DNA of 64,000 nt from Sebastes aleutianus (GCA_916700875.1 CAKAKS010000039.1:11635044-11699043), one strand, 5' to 3'. Counted from the stretch's first letter, positions 22,875 to 34,480 are shown. The notes: generated by a model from the sequence alone, not told the origin. Translations and numbers: made by a program.

Positions 22875-23285
22875 TTTGTAAAGGGCCGTGTCTAGGCGAA
22901 ATTCAGATTTAGATCTCCCCTGCCGCTGGCGCCGCTCTATGGGTTCGGGTTCAACCCCCCAGAACCCTAAACCTACTAGCGCCATAAACCGCAACACACA
23001 TCAGACATCATATTGGGTTTTAAGACAAAAATTAAGATTTTAATTTTCATAAATAACTGTATTTATTATAATATAAATAAACGATTGGTCCCTGATATTG
23101 TTGGCCTAACAGTGTTTAGTCAGTTTCACTACAACGTGAGTTACAGCGGTGAAAAGTGTATTTATTTATTTATTTGTCCATTTGTTACTTCAATGCAGAA
23201 AATGAGGACGGGCGCCGGCCGGTATTTTGTTTTTTTAGAGGGTGACCAGCGCCCCCCAGAAGATGGCGCCCTAGGCATCCGGGTT
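22875..23285 (+). mobile_element. GGGCCGGC-family repeat, third copy
   Basis: Same order of words as the 21521 copy: GGCGAAATTCAGATTTAGAT at the left and GCGCCCTAGGCATCC at the right, about 410 bp. It abuts the truncated TAGGGCTGTCAA-family element that opens the TRIM array. Confidence 0.5.
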
Positions 23286-23322
23286 AACGCAAAATCATTT
23301 TAACGCCACTCCACTGTTACTA

Positions 23323-23878
23323 ACCATGTCATACTCCAAACTTATGCTAAATTTTGGCGAGGAAAAACTGTCATGGCCATTTTCAAAAGGTTTCCTTGAC
23401 CTCTGACCTCAAGATATGTGAATGAAAATGGGTTCTATGGGTACCCACGAGTCTCCCCTTTACAGACATGCCCACTTTATTATAATCACATGCAGTTTGG
23501 GGCAAGTCATAGTCAAGTCAGCACACACTGACACACTGACAGCCGTTGTTGCCTGTTGGGCTGCAGTTTGCCATGTTATGATTTGAGCATATTTTTTATG
23601 CTAGATGCAGTAACTGTGAGGGTTTCTGGACAATATTTGTCATCGTTTTGTGTTGTTAATTGATTTAAAATAATAAATATATTCATACATTTGCATAAAG
23701 CAGCACATTTGTCCACTCCCATGTTGATAAGAGTATTAAATACTTGACAAATCTCCCTTCAAGGTACATTTTGAACACATTAATGAATGTGTGATTAATT
23801 TGAAATTAATCATCATTAACTATGGACAATCGTGCGATTAATCGTGATAAAACATTTTAATTGATTGACTGCCATACT
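23323..23878 (+). mobile_element. TAGGGCTGTCAA-family transposon, copy at left edge of TRIM array
   Basis: 5'-truncated. Contains the diagnostic ATGGGTTCTATGGGTACCCA and ends TTGATTGACTGCCATAC, the altered right end shared by all copies downstream of intact TRIM genes. Confidence 0.7.
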
Positions 23879-24535
23879 ACAAATAATAATCAGCATAATA
23901 ATAAACTTTAATTCTAATTTGTTGATGAACAGTTTGACTGGGATTTTTTTTGTTTTCTTTTCAGTACTTAGAGACGATAAAAAGGAGTGGAGTGATGTAA
24001 CAAAATTATGTGAACACCTTCCAGGAGAATATAAAACATGTGAACAAATATCCGAAAAAAAAATGTCTGAAAAATCTGTGTAAAATATTTGAAAACTAAA
24101 CTAGATAACATCTATTAGTAAAGAGAACTGTCTACCATTCATACATACAGAAAATTATTAGTAAAATATGTGAACAAATATCTGACAAATATGTGTCCAA
24201 TATGAGAAAACTAAACTAAACATAAGTAAAGAGGACGTTCTACCATTCAGACAAATGTGAAAAATATCAGAAAATGATTAGTAAAATATGTGAAAAATGT
24301 CTGATAAAAATGTGTAAAATAAGTGAAAACTAAAGTAAATAACATGTATTAGTAAAGAGGACGTTGTAACATTCAGACATATAGAGTCGTCCTCTCACAC
24401 ATCTGACTGCAGCAGATTACTAACAGCAGGTTTCCACGACTGTGTGACTGAAGCCTGATGTATAAAGCAACATTTACTAAAGCTTTGAATATGACAGGTA
24501 GTTTTACTGAGGACTATAACAGAAACTCTTCAGCC

Positions 24536-24565
24536 CTTATATATATATATATATATATATATACG
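24536..24565. repeat. (TA)n tract downstream of TRIM copy 1
   Basis: Short (TA)n. The equivalent tract is far longer in the next two units and nearly absent in the 42.7- and 52.9-kb units. Confidence 0.9.
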
Positions 24566-24871
24566 TATATACATATACACAGTATTACATTTTAAAGTTA
24601 CAACCTCCGATCAAAAACAAAAGCACCATCAGTTTCTGCTTGCTGAGACACTTTAATTTTCCAGTTGAAGCTTTAATCTCATTTCTAATGAAGAATTACA
24701 GTGAACAGATGATGTGAAATAAAATCTCTTTAACACTTTACATGAATAAACAAATCAATGTTTGAACCTGCTGTTCAAATACACAGAAACTTCACATTAA
24801 AGATATAATCAATAATCGTGCTCTCTGAAGCTCTGTACGCCGCTGTTTCCTGTTAAAGGCAGTGGTGTTGG

Positions 24872-24879
24872 TCATCATC

Positions 24880-24953
<74 letters not shown>

Positions 24954-24962
24954 CATCATCAT

Positions 24963-25010
<48 letters not shown>
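24872..25010. repeat. (ATG)n trinucleotide repeat abutting the TRIM copy 1 stop codon
   Basis: About 139 bp of CAT/CAC trinucleotides on the plus strand. On the minus strand it starts at the base after the TAG stop, so the 3' UTR opens with ATG repeats. Confidence 0.95.
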
Positions 25011-25011
<1 letters not shown>

Positions 25012-26402
25012 TATTTCTGTTGTCCTACAGTCACTGAGACCTTCACTGGTAAAACCTTCAGTGGGAGATAATCCAGATTGTAGATGTATGGAAACATCCT
25101 CTCAGTGAAAGTGTGTTTGAAGGTGTGTATGTGTTTGTTAGTATCAGGATCAGAGAACGACAGCTTTCCTTTGTTCCAGTCCAGATTCACTCTGATCCTC
25201 TGGGGCTTCTTCTGCACTACGAGAACAGTGAATGGACCTGGTGGATAGACTGCTCTGTATTCACCATTATAGAACCATATTCTCCATAATCCAGACCGTA
25301 TGTATCCCTTCCTCTGGACAGACTCTGCTAACACACCCAGTCCCCAGCCTCTACAGTCTCCAACCTGGACGTCCCAGGTGTGAGTCCCTGAGTTAAAGCC
25401 CTCAGAGCCCAGGACAGAGAGGTAGTAATCAATCCTCTCTGGATTATCAGGAAGCTGCTGTTTCTCTCCTCGTCTCACACTGGTCAGATCTTCAGACAGG
25501 ATGAGTTCTGGTTCAGCAGTGTTTGGGTCCAGAATCACAGGAGTGTAGGAGACCATGTCCTTCATCTTGTTCCAGATGTTGAAGGTCAGGTTGCCCAGGT
25601 GTTTGGCCTGGTCTATCAGAGCTCCTGAGAGCAGCTGTGGATCCTCCAGCAGGGGGCGCTGCTGGACTCTTTCCACTGCAGCCTTGTAGTTGAGCAGGAA
25701 TGAGACGTCTTCAGCTCTCAGCTCGTCCTCTGTGGCTCTGACTGTGTCTGAAAGAGCTGCTATCTCTCTGCTCACAGCCTCCATCTTCTCCTTCATCATC
25801 TGACTCTTCTGCTCCTCTTCCTCCCTCAGTGCAGCCATCCTGGCCTCCTCTTCCTCTTCTAGAAACTGGTGAAGCTTCTTAAACTGCTCCTTAATCTGCC
25901 TCTCTGTGTGTCGGGCCTGGACCTTCATGTGTTCTGCTGTTTGATCAAACTTCACTTTAACTTCTTCAAAAACCTTTAACTTCTTCTTTAAGGGCTCCAG
26001 AGTTTCCTGAAGTTTCTTCTTGTGTTGTCGTGCAGCTTCATCGATGGGTCTGAATCTGTGGTTGGTGTGTTTTTCTGAATCTCTGCAGATGTGACACACT
26101 GGCTGCTGATGGTCCAGACAGAAGAGTTTGAGTTTCTCAGAGTGCAGACTGCAGAGAGCCTCTGAAGATCTCTGAGCTCTCTCCTGTAACAAACTCTCAC
26201 ACACGTTCTTTAAACCAAAGTTAGGAGGTGGGGTCTTTGATCGTCTTCTCTTACAAAGTGGACACTCTTGGACGTGTTTATCTGTCCACCTGCTCTGCAG
26301 ACAGACTTTACAGAAGCTGTGGCTACATGACAGGATGACAGGATCTTTAAAGATGTCGTGGCAGACAGAACAGCAGAGATCGTCCTCTAATCTGGAAGCC
26401 AT
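25011..26402 (-). CDS. TRIM35-like RING/B-box/coiled-coil/PRY-SPRY protein, copy 1
   Basis: Probable E3 ubiquitin ligase of the large teleost TRIM family; 463 residues in one exon. RING C3HC4: C11, C14, C26, H28, C31, C34, C47, C50. B-box 2: C84, H87, C95, C103, C106, H112 and H115, with D97/H98. Coiled coil about 120-245, rich in E/K and including EEEEEARMAALREEEEQKSQ. PRY-SPRY about 285-463, with VILDPNTAEPE, GTHTWDVQVG and IRVNLDWNKGKLSF. The start is the ATG directly before ASRLEDDL, shared by all copies. This opening, class IV layout and lack of introns fit fish proteins named TRIM35-like or zinc-binding protein A33-like; finTRIMs open differently. The recognised target is unknown. Confidence 0.92.
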
Positions 26403-26470
26403 TTAGTCTCTGAGTGAAGCTGAAAACACAGCAGGCAGACGGCTCAGCCACTCCCTGTTCCCTGAAAGTT

Positions 26471-26482
26471 ACTTTCACTTCG
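26471..26482 (-). promoter_or_regulatory. IRF/PRDI-like site upstream of TRIM copy 1 (intact)
   Basis: Minus-strand CGAAGTGAAAGT, about 70 bp upstream of the ATG, contains AAGTGAAAGT, the IRF-binding core of the interferon-beta PRDI element as I know it. Interferon control is inferred. Confidence 0.4.
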
Positions 26483-26628
26483 AGACTTTGTTCTTGTAAA
26501 ACTCTGGTTCAGTTTGTGGATTCAGCAGCTGGTTGAAGTGGTAGTATTCCAGTATTCCCTCCTGTAGATGTCCTCTCTCAGTGGAAGTGGTGGTTTTGGT
26601 CTGAAGGTGAATCTTATCGTCCGTCTCT

Positions 26629-26630
<2 letters not shown>

Positions 26631-26683
<53 letters not shown>
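26631..26683. repeat. (GT)n microsatellite upstream of TRIM copy 1
   Basis: About 53 bp. The same site carries shorter (GT)n tracts in the other TRIM units. Confidence 0.95.
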
Positions 26684-26684
<1 letters not shown>

Positions 26685-27071
26685 CGTCTCAGTGAGGCAG
26701 AATAACAATCTGTTTCCTGGTTTATCTCGAGGATATTAAATGAAGGCTGAGACACCGTCTTTGACCTCGTGGAGTTCTGACTCATGCTCAGTGTGACTGG
26801 AGCTGTGATGTTGGAGGGTTACAGCAGAGGGCGCTAGAAATAAAGGGATGGTTCCCACTCAGGTGCTCTTTGGGTGGACTCAGACTGACTGAACGTTTTG
26901 GGTATGATTTCTATTTTTCAAATACTATGGTCTTTTATTAAAGATCTTTAAATAATTGCAGAGTTGTAATTCTCACCCATAAAGTAGGCTAGTATGACAC
27001 CCTGCCTTTATTTGACACAACATGCTTTTGTATTAACCCTCTGAGACCCGACCAACTTTACTGTCTTTCAG

Positions 27072-27722
27072 TTTTAAAGCTAGAGTGAAGATACTGGTAT
27101 CATATGAAACTATAAAAACTAATGAATCCATCAGTACCAACCATGTCATACTAGCTTGTCATGAAGGAGGATAAATAACGCTCCAAACTTACGCTAAAGT
27201 TTGGCGAGGAAAAACTGTCATGTCCATTTTCAAAGTGGTCCCTTGACCTCTGACCTCCAGATATGAGAATGAAAATGGGTTCTATGGGTACCCACGAGTC
27301 TCCTCTTTACAGACATGCCCACTTTATGATAATCACATGCAGTTTGGGGCAAGTCACAGTCAAGTCAGCACACTGACACACTGACAGCTGTTGTTGCCTG
27401 TTGGGCTGCAGTTTGCCATGTTATGATTTGAGCATATTTTTTATGCTAGATGCAGTACCTGTGAGGGTTTCTGGACAATATTTGTCATTGTTTTGTGTTG
27501 TTAATTGATTTAAAATAATAAATATATTCATACATTTGCATAAAGCAGCATATTTGTCCACTCCCATGTAAATAAGAGTATTAAATACTTGACAAATCTC
27601 CCTTTAAGGTACATTTTGAACACATTAATGAATGTGTGATTAATTTGAAATTAATCATCATTAACTATGGACAATCATGCGATTAATCGTGATAAAACAT
27701 TTTGATTGATTGACTGCCCTAC
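27072..27722 (+). mobile_element. TAGGGCTGTCAA-family transposon between TRIM copies 1 and 2
   Basis: Same interior as the 4005 copy; it begins at TTTTAAAGCTAGAGTGAAGA rather than the true end, and ends GATTGACTGCCCTACTG. It forms part of the 4.04-kb tandem unit. Confidence 0.7.
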
Positions 27723-28427
27723 TGCAAATAATAATCAGCATAATAATAAACTTTAATTCTAATTTGTTGATGAACAGTTTTACTGGGATTTTGTTTGTTT
27801 TCTTTTCAGTACTTAGAGACGATAAAACGGAGTGGAGTGATGTAACAAAATTATGTGAACACCTTCCAGGAGAATATAAAACATGTGAAAAAATATCCGG
27901 AAAAAAATGTCTGAAAAATTATTGGTAAAATATCTGAAAACTAAACTAGATAACATCTATTAGTAAATAGAACTGTCTACCATTCATACATACAGAAAAT
28001 TATTAGTAAAATATGTGAACAAATATCAGAAAAAAATGTCTGAAAAATTATTGGTAAAATATGTGAACAAATATCTGATAAAAATGTGTCCAATATGAGA
28101 AAACTAAACTAAACATAAGTAAAGAGGACGTTCTACCATTCAGACAAATGTGAAAAATATCAGAAAATGATTAGTAAAATATGTGAAAAATGTCTGATAA
28201 AAATGTGTAAAATAAGTGAAAACTAAAGTAAATAACATGTATTAGTAAAGAGGACGTTGTACCATTCAGACATATAGAGTCGTCCTCTCACACATCTGAC
28301 TGCAGCAGATTACTAACAGCAGGTTTCCACGACTGTGTGACTGAAGCCTGATGTATAAAGCAATATTTACTAAACCTTTGACTCTGACAGGTAGTTTTAC
28401 TGAGGACTAGAACAGAAACTCTTCAGC

Positions 28428-28650
<223 letters not shown>

Positions 28651-28937
28651 TTACATTTTAAAGTTACAACCTCAGATCAAAAACAAAAGCACCACCAGTT
28701 TCTGCGTCATGACAAACTATAATTTTCCAGTTGAAGCTTTAATCTCATTTCTAATGAAGAATTACAGTGAACAGATGATGTGAAATAAAATCTCTTTAAC
28801 ACTTTACATGAATAAACAAATCAATGTTTGAACCTGCTGTTCAAATACACAGAAACTTCACATTAAAGATATAATCAATAATCTTGCTCTCTGAAGCTCT
28901 GTACGCCGCCGTTTCCTGTTAAAGGCAGTGGTGTCGG

Positions 28938-28939
<2 letters not shown>

Positions 28940-28991
<52 letters not shown>

Positions 28992-29005
28992 CCATCACCA
29001 TCATC

Positions 29006-29036
<31 letters not shown>

Positions 29037-29046
29037 TCATCATCAT
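28940..29046. repeat. (ATG)n repeat abutting TRIM copy 2
   Basis: Plus-strand CAT repeat ending at the base before the minus-strand stop codon of TRIM copy 2. Confidence 0.95.
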
Positions 29047-30438
29047 CTATTTCTGTTGTCCTACAGTCACAGAAACCTTCACTGGTAAAACCTTCAGTGG
29101 GAGATAATCCCAAGTGTCAATTAATGGAAACATCCTCTCAGTGAAAGTGTGTGTGAAGGTGTGTATGTGTGTGTTAGTATCAGGATCAGAGAACGACAGC
29201 TTTCCTTTGTTCCAGTCCAGATTCACTCTGATCCTCTGGAGCTTCTTCTTCACTACGAGATCAGTGAATGGACATGATGAGGAGAATGCTCCGTATTTAC
29301 CATCACCGAACCCTATTGTCCATAATCCAGACTCTATGTCTCCCTTCCTCTGGACAGACTCTGGTAACACACCCAGTGACCAGCCTCTACTGTCTCCAAC
29401 CTGGACGTCCCAGCTGTGAGTCCCTGAGTTAAAGCCCTCAGAGCCCAGGACAAAGTAGTAACCATCAATCCTCTCTGGATTATCAGGAAGCTGCTGTTTC
29501 TCTCCTCGTGTCATACTGGTCAGATCTTCAGACAGGATGAGTTCTGGATGAGCAGTGTTTGGGTCCAGAATCACAGGAGTGTAGGAGACCATGTCCTTCA
29601 TCTTGTTCCAGATGTTGAAGGTCAGGTTGCCCATGTGTTTGGCCTGGTCTATCAAAGCTCCTGAGAGCAGCTGTGGATCCTCCAGCAGGGGGCGCTGCTG
29701 GACTCTTTCCACTGCAGCCTTGTAGTTGAGCAGGAATGAGACGTCTTCAGCTCTCAGCTCGTCCTCTGTGGCTCTGACTGTGTCTGAAAGAGCTGCTATC
29801 TCTCTGCTCACAGCCTCCATCTTCTCCTTCATCATCTGACTCTTCTGCTCCTCTTCCTCCCTCAGTGCAGCCATCCTGGCCTCCTCTTCCTCTTCTAGAA
29901 ACTGGTGAAGCTTCTTAAACTGCTCCTTAATCTGCCTCTCTGTGTGTCGGGCCTGGACCTTCATGTGTTCTGCTGTTTGATCAAACTCCACTTTAACTTC
30001 TTCAAAAACCTTTAACTTCTTCTTTAAGGGCTCCAGAGTTTCCTGAAGTTCCTTCTTGTGTTGTCGTGCAGCTTCATCGATGGGTCTGAATCTGTGGTTG
30101 GTGTGTTTTTCTGAATCTCTGCAGACGAGACACACCGGCTGCTGATGGTCCAGACAGAAGAGTTTGAGTTTCTCAGAGTGCAGACTGCAGAGAGCCTCTG
30201 AAGATCTCTGAGCTCTCTCCTGTAAGAAACTCTCACACAGGTTCTTTAAACCAAAGTTAGGAGGTGGGGTCTTTGATCGTCTTCTCTTACAAAGTGGACA
30301 GTCTTGGACGTGTTTATCTGTCCACCAGCTCTGCAGACAGACTTTACAGAAGCTGTGGCTACATGACAGGATGACAGGATCTTTAAAGATGTTGCAGCAG
30401 ACAGAACAGGTGAGATCGTCCTCTAATCTGGAAGCCAT
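29047..30438 (-). CDS. TRIM35-like protein, copy 2
   Basis: 463 residues, intronless, same start as copy 1. All RING and B-box ligands are kept (the RING opens TCSVCCNIF). From about 130 to 300 it differs from copy 1 at only a few positions. The SPRY domain differs heavily: DGYYFVLG, SRGWSLGVLPES and, most strikingly, SGLWTIGFGDGKYGAFSSSC against SGLWRIWFYNGEYRAVYPPG. This is the most divergent SPRY in the array, so it probably recognises a different ligand. Its upstream IRF-like site carries a change. Confidence 0.92.
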   Translation of the reverse strand: MASRLEDDLTCSVCCNIFKDPVILSCSHSFCKVCLQSWWTDKHVQDCPLCKRRRSKTPPPNFGLKNLCESFLQERAQRSSEALCSLHSEKLKLFCLDHQQPVCLVCRDSEKHTNHRFRPIDEAARQHKKELQETLEPLKKKLKVFEEVKVEFDQTAEHMKVQARHTERQIKEQFKKLHQFLEEEEEARMAALREEEEQKSQMMKEKMEAVSREIAALSDTVRATEDELRAEDVSFLLNYKAAVERVQQRPLLEDPQLLSGALIDQAKHMGNLTFNIWNKMKDMVSYTPVILDPNTAHPELILSEDLTSMTRGEKQQLPDNPERIDGYYFVLGSEGFNSGTHSWDVQVGDSRGWSLGVLPESVQRKGDIESGLWTIGFGDGKYGAFSSSCPFTDLVVKKKLQRIRVNLDWNKGKLSFSDPDTNTHIHTFTHTFTERMFPLIDTWDYLPLKVLPVKVSVTVGQQK

Positions 30439-30506
30439 TTAGTCTCTGAGTGAAGCTGAAAACACAGCAGGCAGACGGATCAGCCACTCCCTGTTCCCTG
30501 AAAGTT

Positions 30507-30518
30507 ACCTTCACTTTG
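30507..30518 (-). promoter_or_regulatory. Altered IRF/PRDI-like site upstream of TRIM copy 2
   Basis: Minus strand AAGTGAAGGT where copies 1 and 3 have AAGTGAAAGT; the core is changed at one position. Confidence 0.3.
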
Positions 30519-31079
30519 AGACTTTGTTCTTGTAAAACTCTCGTTCAGTTTGTGGATTCAGCAGCTGGTTGAAGTGGTAGTATTCCCAGTATTCCCAGTA
30601 TTCCCTCCTGTAGATGTCCTCTCTCAGTGGAAGTGGTGGTTTTGGTCTGAAGGTGAATCTTATCGTCCGTCTCTCAGTGTGTGTGTGTGTGTGTGTGTGT
30701 GTCGTCTCAGTAAGACAGAATAACAACCTGTTTCCTGGTTTGTCTCAGGTATATTAAATGAAGCCCTTTGACCTCGTGGAGTTATGACTCATGCTCAGTG
30801 TGACTGGAGCTGTGATGTTGGAGGGTTACAGCAGAGAGCGCTAGAAATAAATGGATGGTTCCCACTCAGGTGCTCTTTGGGTGGACTCAGACTGACTGAA
30901 CGTTTTGGGTATGATTTCTATTTTTCAAATACTATGGTCTTTCATTAAAGATCTTTAAATAATTGCAGAGTTGTAATTCTCACCCATAAAGTAGGCTAGT
31001 ATGACACCCTGCCTTTATTTGACACAACATGCTTTTGTCTTAACCCTCTGAGACCCAACCAACTTTACTGTCTTTCAGT

Positions 31080-31730
31080 TTTAAAGCTAGAGTGAAGATC
31101 CTGGTATCATATGAAACTATAAAACCTAATGAATCCATCGGTACCAACCATGTCATACTAGCTTGTCATGAAGGAGGATAAATAACGCTCCAAACTAACG
31201 CTAAAGTTTGGCGAGGAAAAACTGTCATGTCCATTTTCAAAGTGGTCCCTTGACCTCTGACCTCCAGATATGTGAATGAAAATGGGTTCTATGGGTACCC
31301 ACGAGTCTCCCCTTTACAGACATGCCCACTTTATGATAATCACATGCAGTTTGGGGCAAGTCATAGTCAAGTCAGCACACTGACACACTGACAGCCGTTG
31401 TTGCCTGTTGGGCTGCAGTTTGCCATGTTATGATTTGAGCATATTTTTTATGCTAGATGCAGTAACTGTGAGGGTTTCTGGACAATATTTGTAATTGTTT
31501 TGTGTTGTTAATTGATTTAAAATAATAAATATATTCATACATTTGCATAAAGCAGCACATTTGTCCACTCCCATGTTGATAAGAGTATTAAATACTTGAC
31601 AAATCTCCCTTTAAGGTACATTTTGAACACATTAATGAATGTGTGATTAATTTGAAATTAATCATCATTAACTATGGACAATCGTGCGATTAATCGTGAT
31701 AAAACATTTTAATTGATTGACTGCCATACT
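31080..31730 (+). mobile_element. TAGGGCTGTCAA-family transposon between TRIM copies 2 and 3
   Basis: Starts at TTAAAGCTAGAGTGAAGATC and ends TTGATTGACTGCCATACT; equivalent to the 27072 copy in the preceding unit. Confidence 0.7.
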
Positions 31731-32535
31731 ACAAATAATAATCAGCATAATAATAAACTTTAATTCTAATTTGTTGATGAACAGTTTGACTGGGATTTTT
31801 TTTGTTTTCTTTTCAGTACTTAGAGACGATAAAAAGGAGTGGAGAGATGTAACAAAATTATGTGAACACCTTCCAGGAGAATATAAAACATGTGAACAAA
31901 TATCCGGAAAAAAATGTCTGAAAAATTATTGGTAATATATGTGAAAAACAACATTGAGATTTATCAGAAAAATGTCTGAAAAATATGTGTAAAATATTTG
32001 AAAACTAAACTAGATAACATCTATTAGTAAAGAGAACTGTCTACCATTCATACATACAGAAAATTATTAGTAAAATATGTGAAAAATGTCTGATAAAAAT
32101 GTCTGAAAAGATACTGGTAAAATATGTGAAAAAAACATTGACAAATATCAGAAAATTATTAGTAAAATATGTGAACAAATATCTGACAAATATGTGTCCA
32201 ATATGAGAAAACTAAACTAAACATAAGTAAAGAGGACGTTCTACCATTCAGACAAATGTGAAAAATATCAGAAAATGATTAGTAAAATATGTGAAAAATG
32301 TCTGATAAAAATGTGTAAAATAAGTGAAAACTAAAGTAAATAACATGTATTAGTAAAGAGGACGTTGTACCATTCAGACATATAGAGTCGTCCTCTCACA
32401 CATCTGACTGCAGCAGATTACTAACAGCAGGTTTCCACGACTGTGTGACTGAAGCCTGATGTATAAAGCAATATTTACTAAACCTTTGACTCTGACAGGT
32501 AGTTTTACTGAGGACTAGAACAGAAACTCTTCAGC

Positions 32536-32537
<2 letters not shown>

Positions 32538-32607
<70 letters not shown>

Positions 32608-32649
32608 ATTTATATATATATATATTATTGATTATATATTATATTATAT

Positions 32650-32695
<46 letters not shown>

Positions 32696-32696
32696 C
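32538..32696. repeat. (TA)n array between TRIM copies 2 and 3
   Basis: TA repeat with TTTA interruptions, shorter than the 28.4-kb equivalent. Confidence 0.95.
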
Positions 32697-32997
32697 AGTA
32701 ACAGTATATATTACATTTTAAAGTTACAACCTCAGATCAAAAACAAAAGCACCACCAGTTTCTGCTTCATGACACACTTTAATTTTCCAGTTGAGGCTTT
32801 AATCTCATTCCTAATGATGAATTACAGCGAACAGATGATGTGAAATAAAATCTCTTTAACACTTTACATGAATAAACAAATCAATGTTTGAACCTGCTGT
32901 TCAAATACACAGAAACTTCACATTAAAGATATAATCAATAATCTTGCTCTCTGAAGCTCTGTACGCCGCTGTTTCCTGTTAAAGGCAGTGGTGTCGG

Positions 32998-32999
<2 letters not shown>

Positions 33000-33063
<64 letters not shown>

Positions 33064-33085
33064 CCATCATCATGATCATCATCAT
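33000..33085. repeat. (ATG)n repeat abutting TRIM copy 3
   Basis: CAT trinucleotide array on the plus strand with one GATCAT interruption, ending at the TRIM stop codon. Confidence 0.95.
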
Positions 33086-34480
33086 CTATTTCTGTTGTCC
33101 TACAGTCACTGAGACCTTCACTGGTAAAACCTTCAATGGGAGATAATCCAGATTGTCAATGAATGGAAACATCCTCTCAGTGAAAGTGTGTGTGAAGGTG
33201 TGTATGTGTGTGTTAGTATCAGGATCAGAGAACAACAGCTTTCCTTTGTTCCAGTCCAGATTCACTCTGATCCTCTGGAGCTTCTTCTGGACTACGAGAA
33301 CAGTGGATGGACCTGGCGGGGAGAATGCTACGTATTCACCATTATAGAACCATATTCTCCATAATCCAGACCGTATGACTCCCTTCCTCTGGACAGACTC
33401 TGCTAACACACCCAGTCTCCAGCCTTTACTGTCTCCAACCTCGACGTCCCAGCTGTGAGTCCCTGAGTTAAAGCCCTCAGAGCCCAGGACAGAGTAGTAA
33501 TCACTAATCCTCTCTGGATTATCAGGAAGCTGCTGTTTCTCTCCTTGTCTCACACTGGTCAGATCTTCAGACAGGATGAGTCCTGGATGAGCAGTGTTTG
33601 GGTCCAGAATCACAGGAGTGTAGGAGACCATGTCCTTCATCTTGTTCCAGATGTTGAAGGTGAGGTTGCCCAGGTGTTTGGCCTGGTCTATCAGAGCTCC
33701 TGAGAGCAGCTGTGGATCCTCCAGCAGGGGGCGCTGCTGGACTCTTTCCACTGCAGCCTTGTAGTTGAGCAGGAATGAGACGTCTTCAGCTCTCAGCTCG
33801 TCCTCTGTGGCTCTGACTGTGTCTGAAAGAGCTGCTATCTCTCTGCTCACAGCCTCCATCTTCTCCTTCATCATCTGTCTCTTCTGCTCCTCTTCCTCCC
33901 TCAGTGCAGCCATCCTGTCCTCCTCTTCCTCTTCTAGAAACTGGTGAAGCTTCTTAAACTGCTCCTTAATCTGCCTCTCTGTGTGTCGGGCCTGGACCTT
34001 CATGTGTTCTGCTGTTTCATCAAACTTCACTTTAACTTCTTCAAAAACCTTCAACTTCTCCTTTAAGGGCTCCAGAGTTTCCTGAAGTTCCTTCTTGTGT
34101 TGTCGTGCAGCTTCATCGATGGGTCTGATTATGTGGTTGGTGTGTTTTTCTGAATCTCTGCAGACGAGACACACCGGCTGCTGATGGTCCAGACAGAAGA
34201 GTCTGAGTTTCTTAGAGTGCAGACTGCAGAGAGCCTCTGAAGATCTCTGAGCTCTCTCCTGTAACAAACTCTCACACAGGTTCTTTAAAGCCAAGTTAGG
34301 AGGTATGATGTCCTTTGAATGTCTTCTTTTACAAAGTGGACACTCTTGGACGTGTTTCTCTGTCCACCAGCTCTGCAGACAGACTTTACAGAAGCTGTGG
34401 CTACATGACAGCATGACAGGATCTTTAAAGACGTCGTGGCAGACAGAACAGCAGAGATCGTCCTCTAATCTGGAAGCCAT
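33086..34480 (-). CDS. TRIM35-like protein, copy 3
   Basis: 464 residues, intronless, with a complete RING (CCSVCHDVF...CPLC) and B-box. One residue longer than copies 1 and 2 because the RING-to-B-box linker reads HSKDIIPPNLALKN. The SPRY is closer to copy 1 (SGLWRIWFYNGEYVAFSPPG) than to copy 2. It is the last full TRIM before the first dld block and retains the intact IRF-like upstream site. Confidence 0.92.
   Translation of the reverse strand: MASRLEDDLCCSVCHDVFKDPVMLSCSHSFCKVCLQSWWTEKHVQECPLCKRRHSKDIIPPNLALKNLCESLLQERAQRSSEALCSLHSKKLRLFCLDHQQPVCLVCRDSEKHTNHIIRPIDEAARQHKKELQETLEPLKEKLKVFEEVKVKFDETAEHMKVQARHTERQIKEQFKKLHQFLEEEEEDRMAALREEEEQKRQMMKEKMEAVSREIAALSDTVRATEDELRAEDVSFLLNYKAAVERVQQRPLLEDPQLLSGALIDQAKHLGNLTFNIWNKMKDMVSYTPVILDPNTAHPGLILSEDLTSVRQGEKQQLPDNPERISDYYSVLGSEGFNSGTHSWDVEVGDSKGWRLGVLAESVQRKGVIRSGLWRIWFYNGEYVAFSPPGPSTVLVVQKKLQRIRVNLDWNKGKLLFSDPDTNTHIHTFTHTFTERMFPFIDNLDYLPLKVLPVKVSVTVGQQK

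Noticed and set aside
24792..25071. Poly-methionine, poly-isoleucine and poly-histidine frames
   Set aside because: Artefacts of the (ATG)n microsatellite; the same holds near 28.9, 33.0, 43.1, 53.2 and 63.9 kb.
25988..26200. Minus-strand 70-residue frame inside TRIM (also in other copies)
   Set aside because: An alternative frame of the B-box coding region; conserved only because the main frame is.
25011..26402. Calling the TRIM genes finTRIM (ftr)
   Set aside because: The N-terminus, B-box and single-exon structure fit the TRIM35-like class; finTRIMs open with a different RING motif and have introns.
29114..29419. Plus-strand frames opposite TRIM genes
   Set aside because: Antisense shadows of the TRIM coding sequence with no independent signal.
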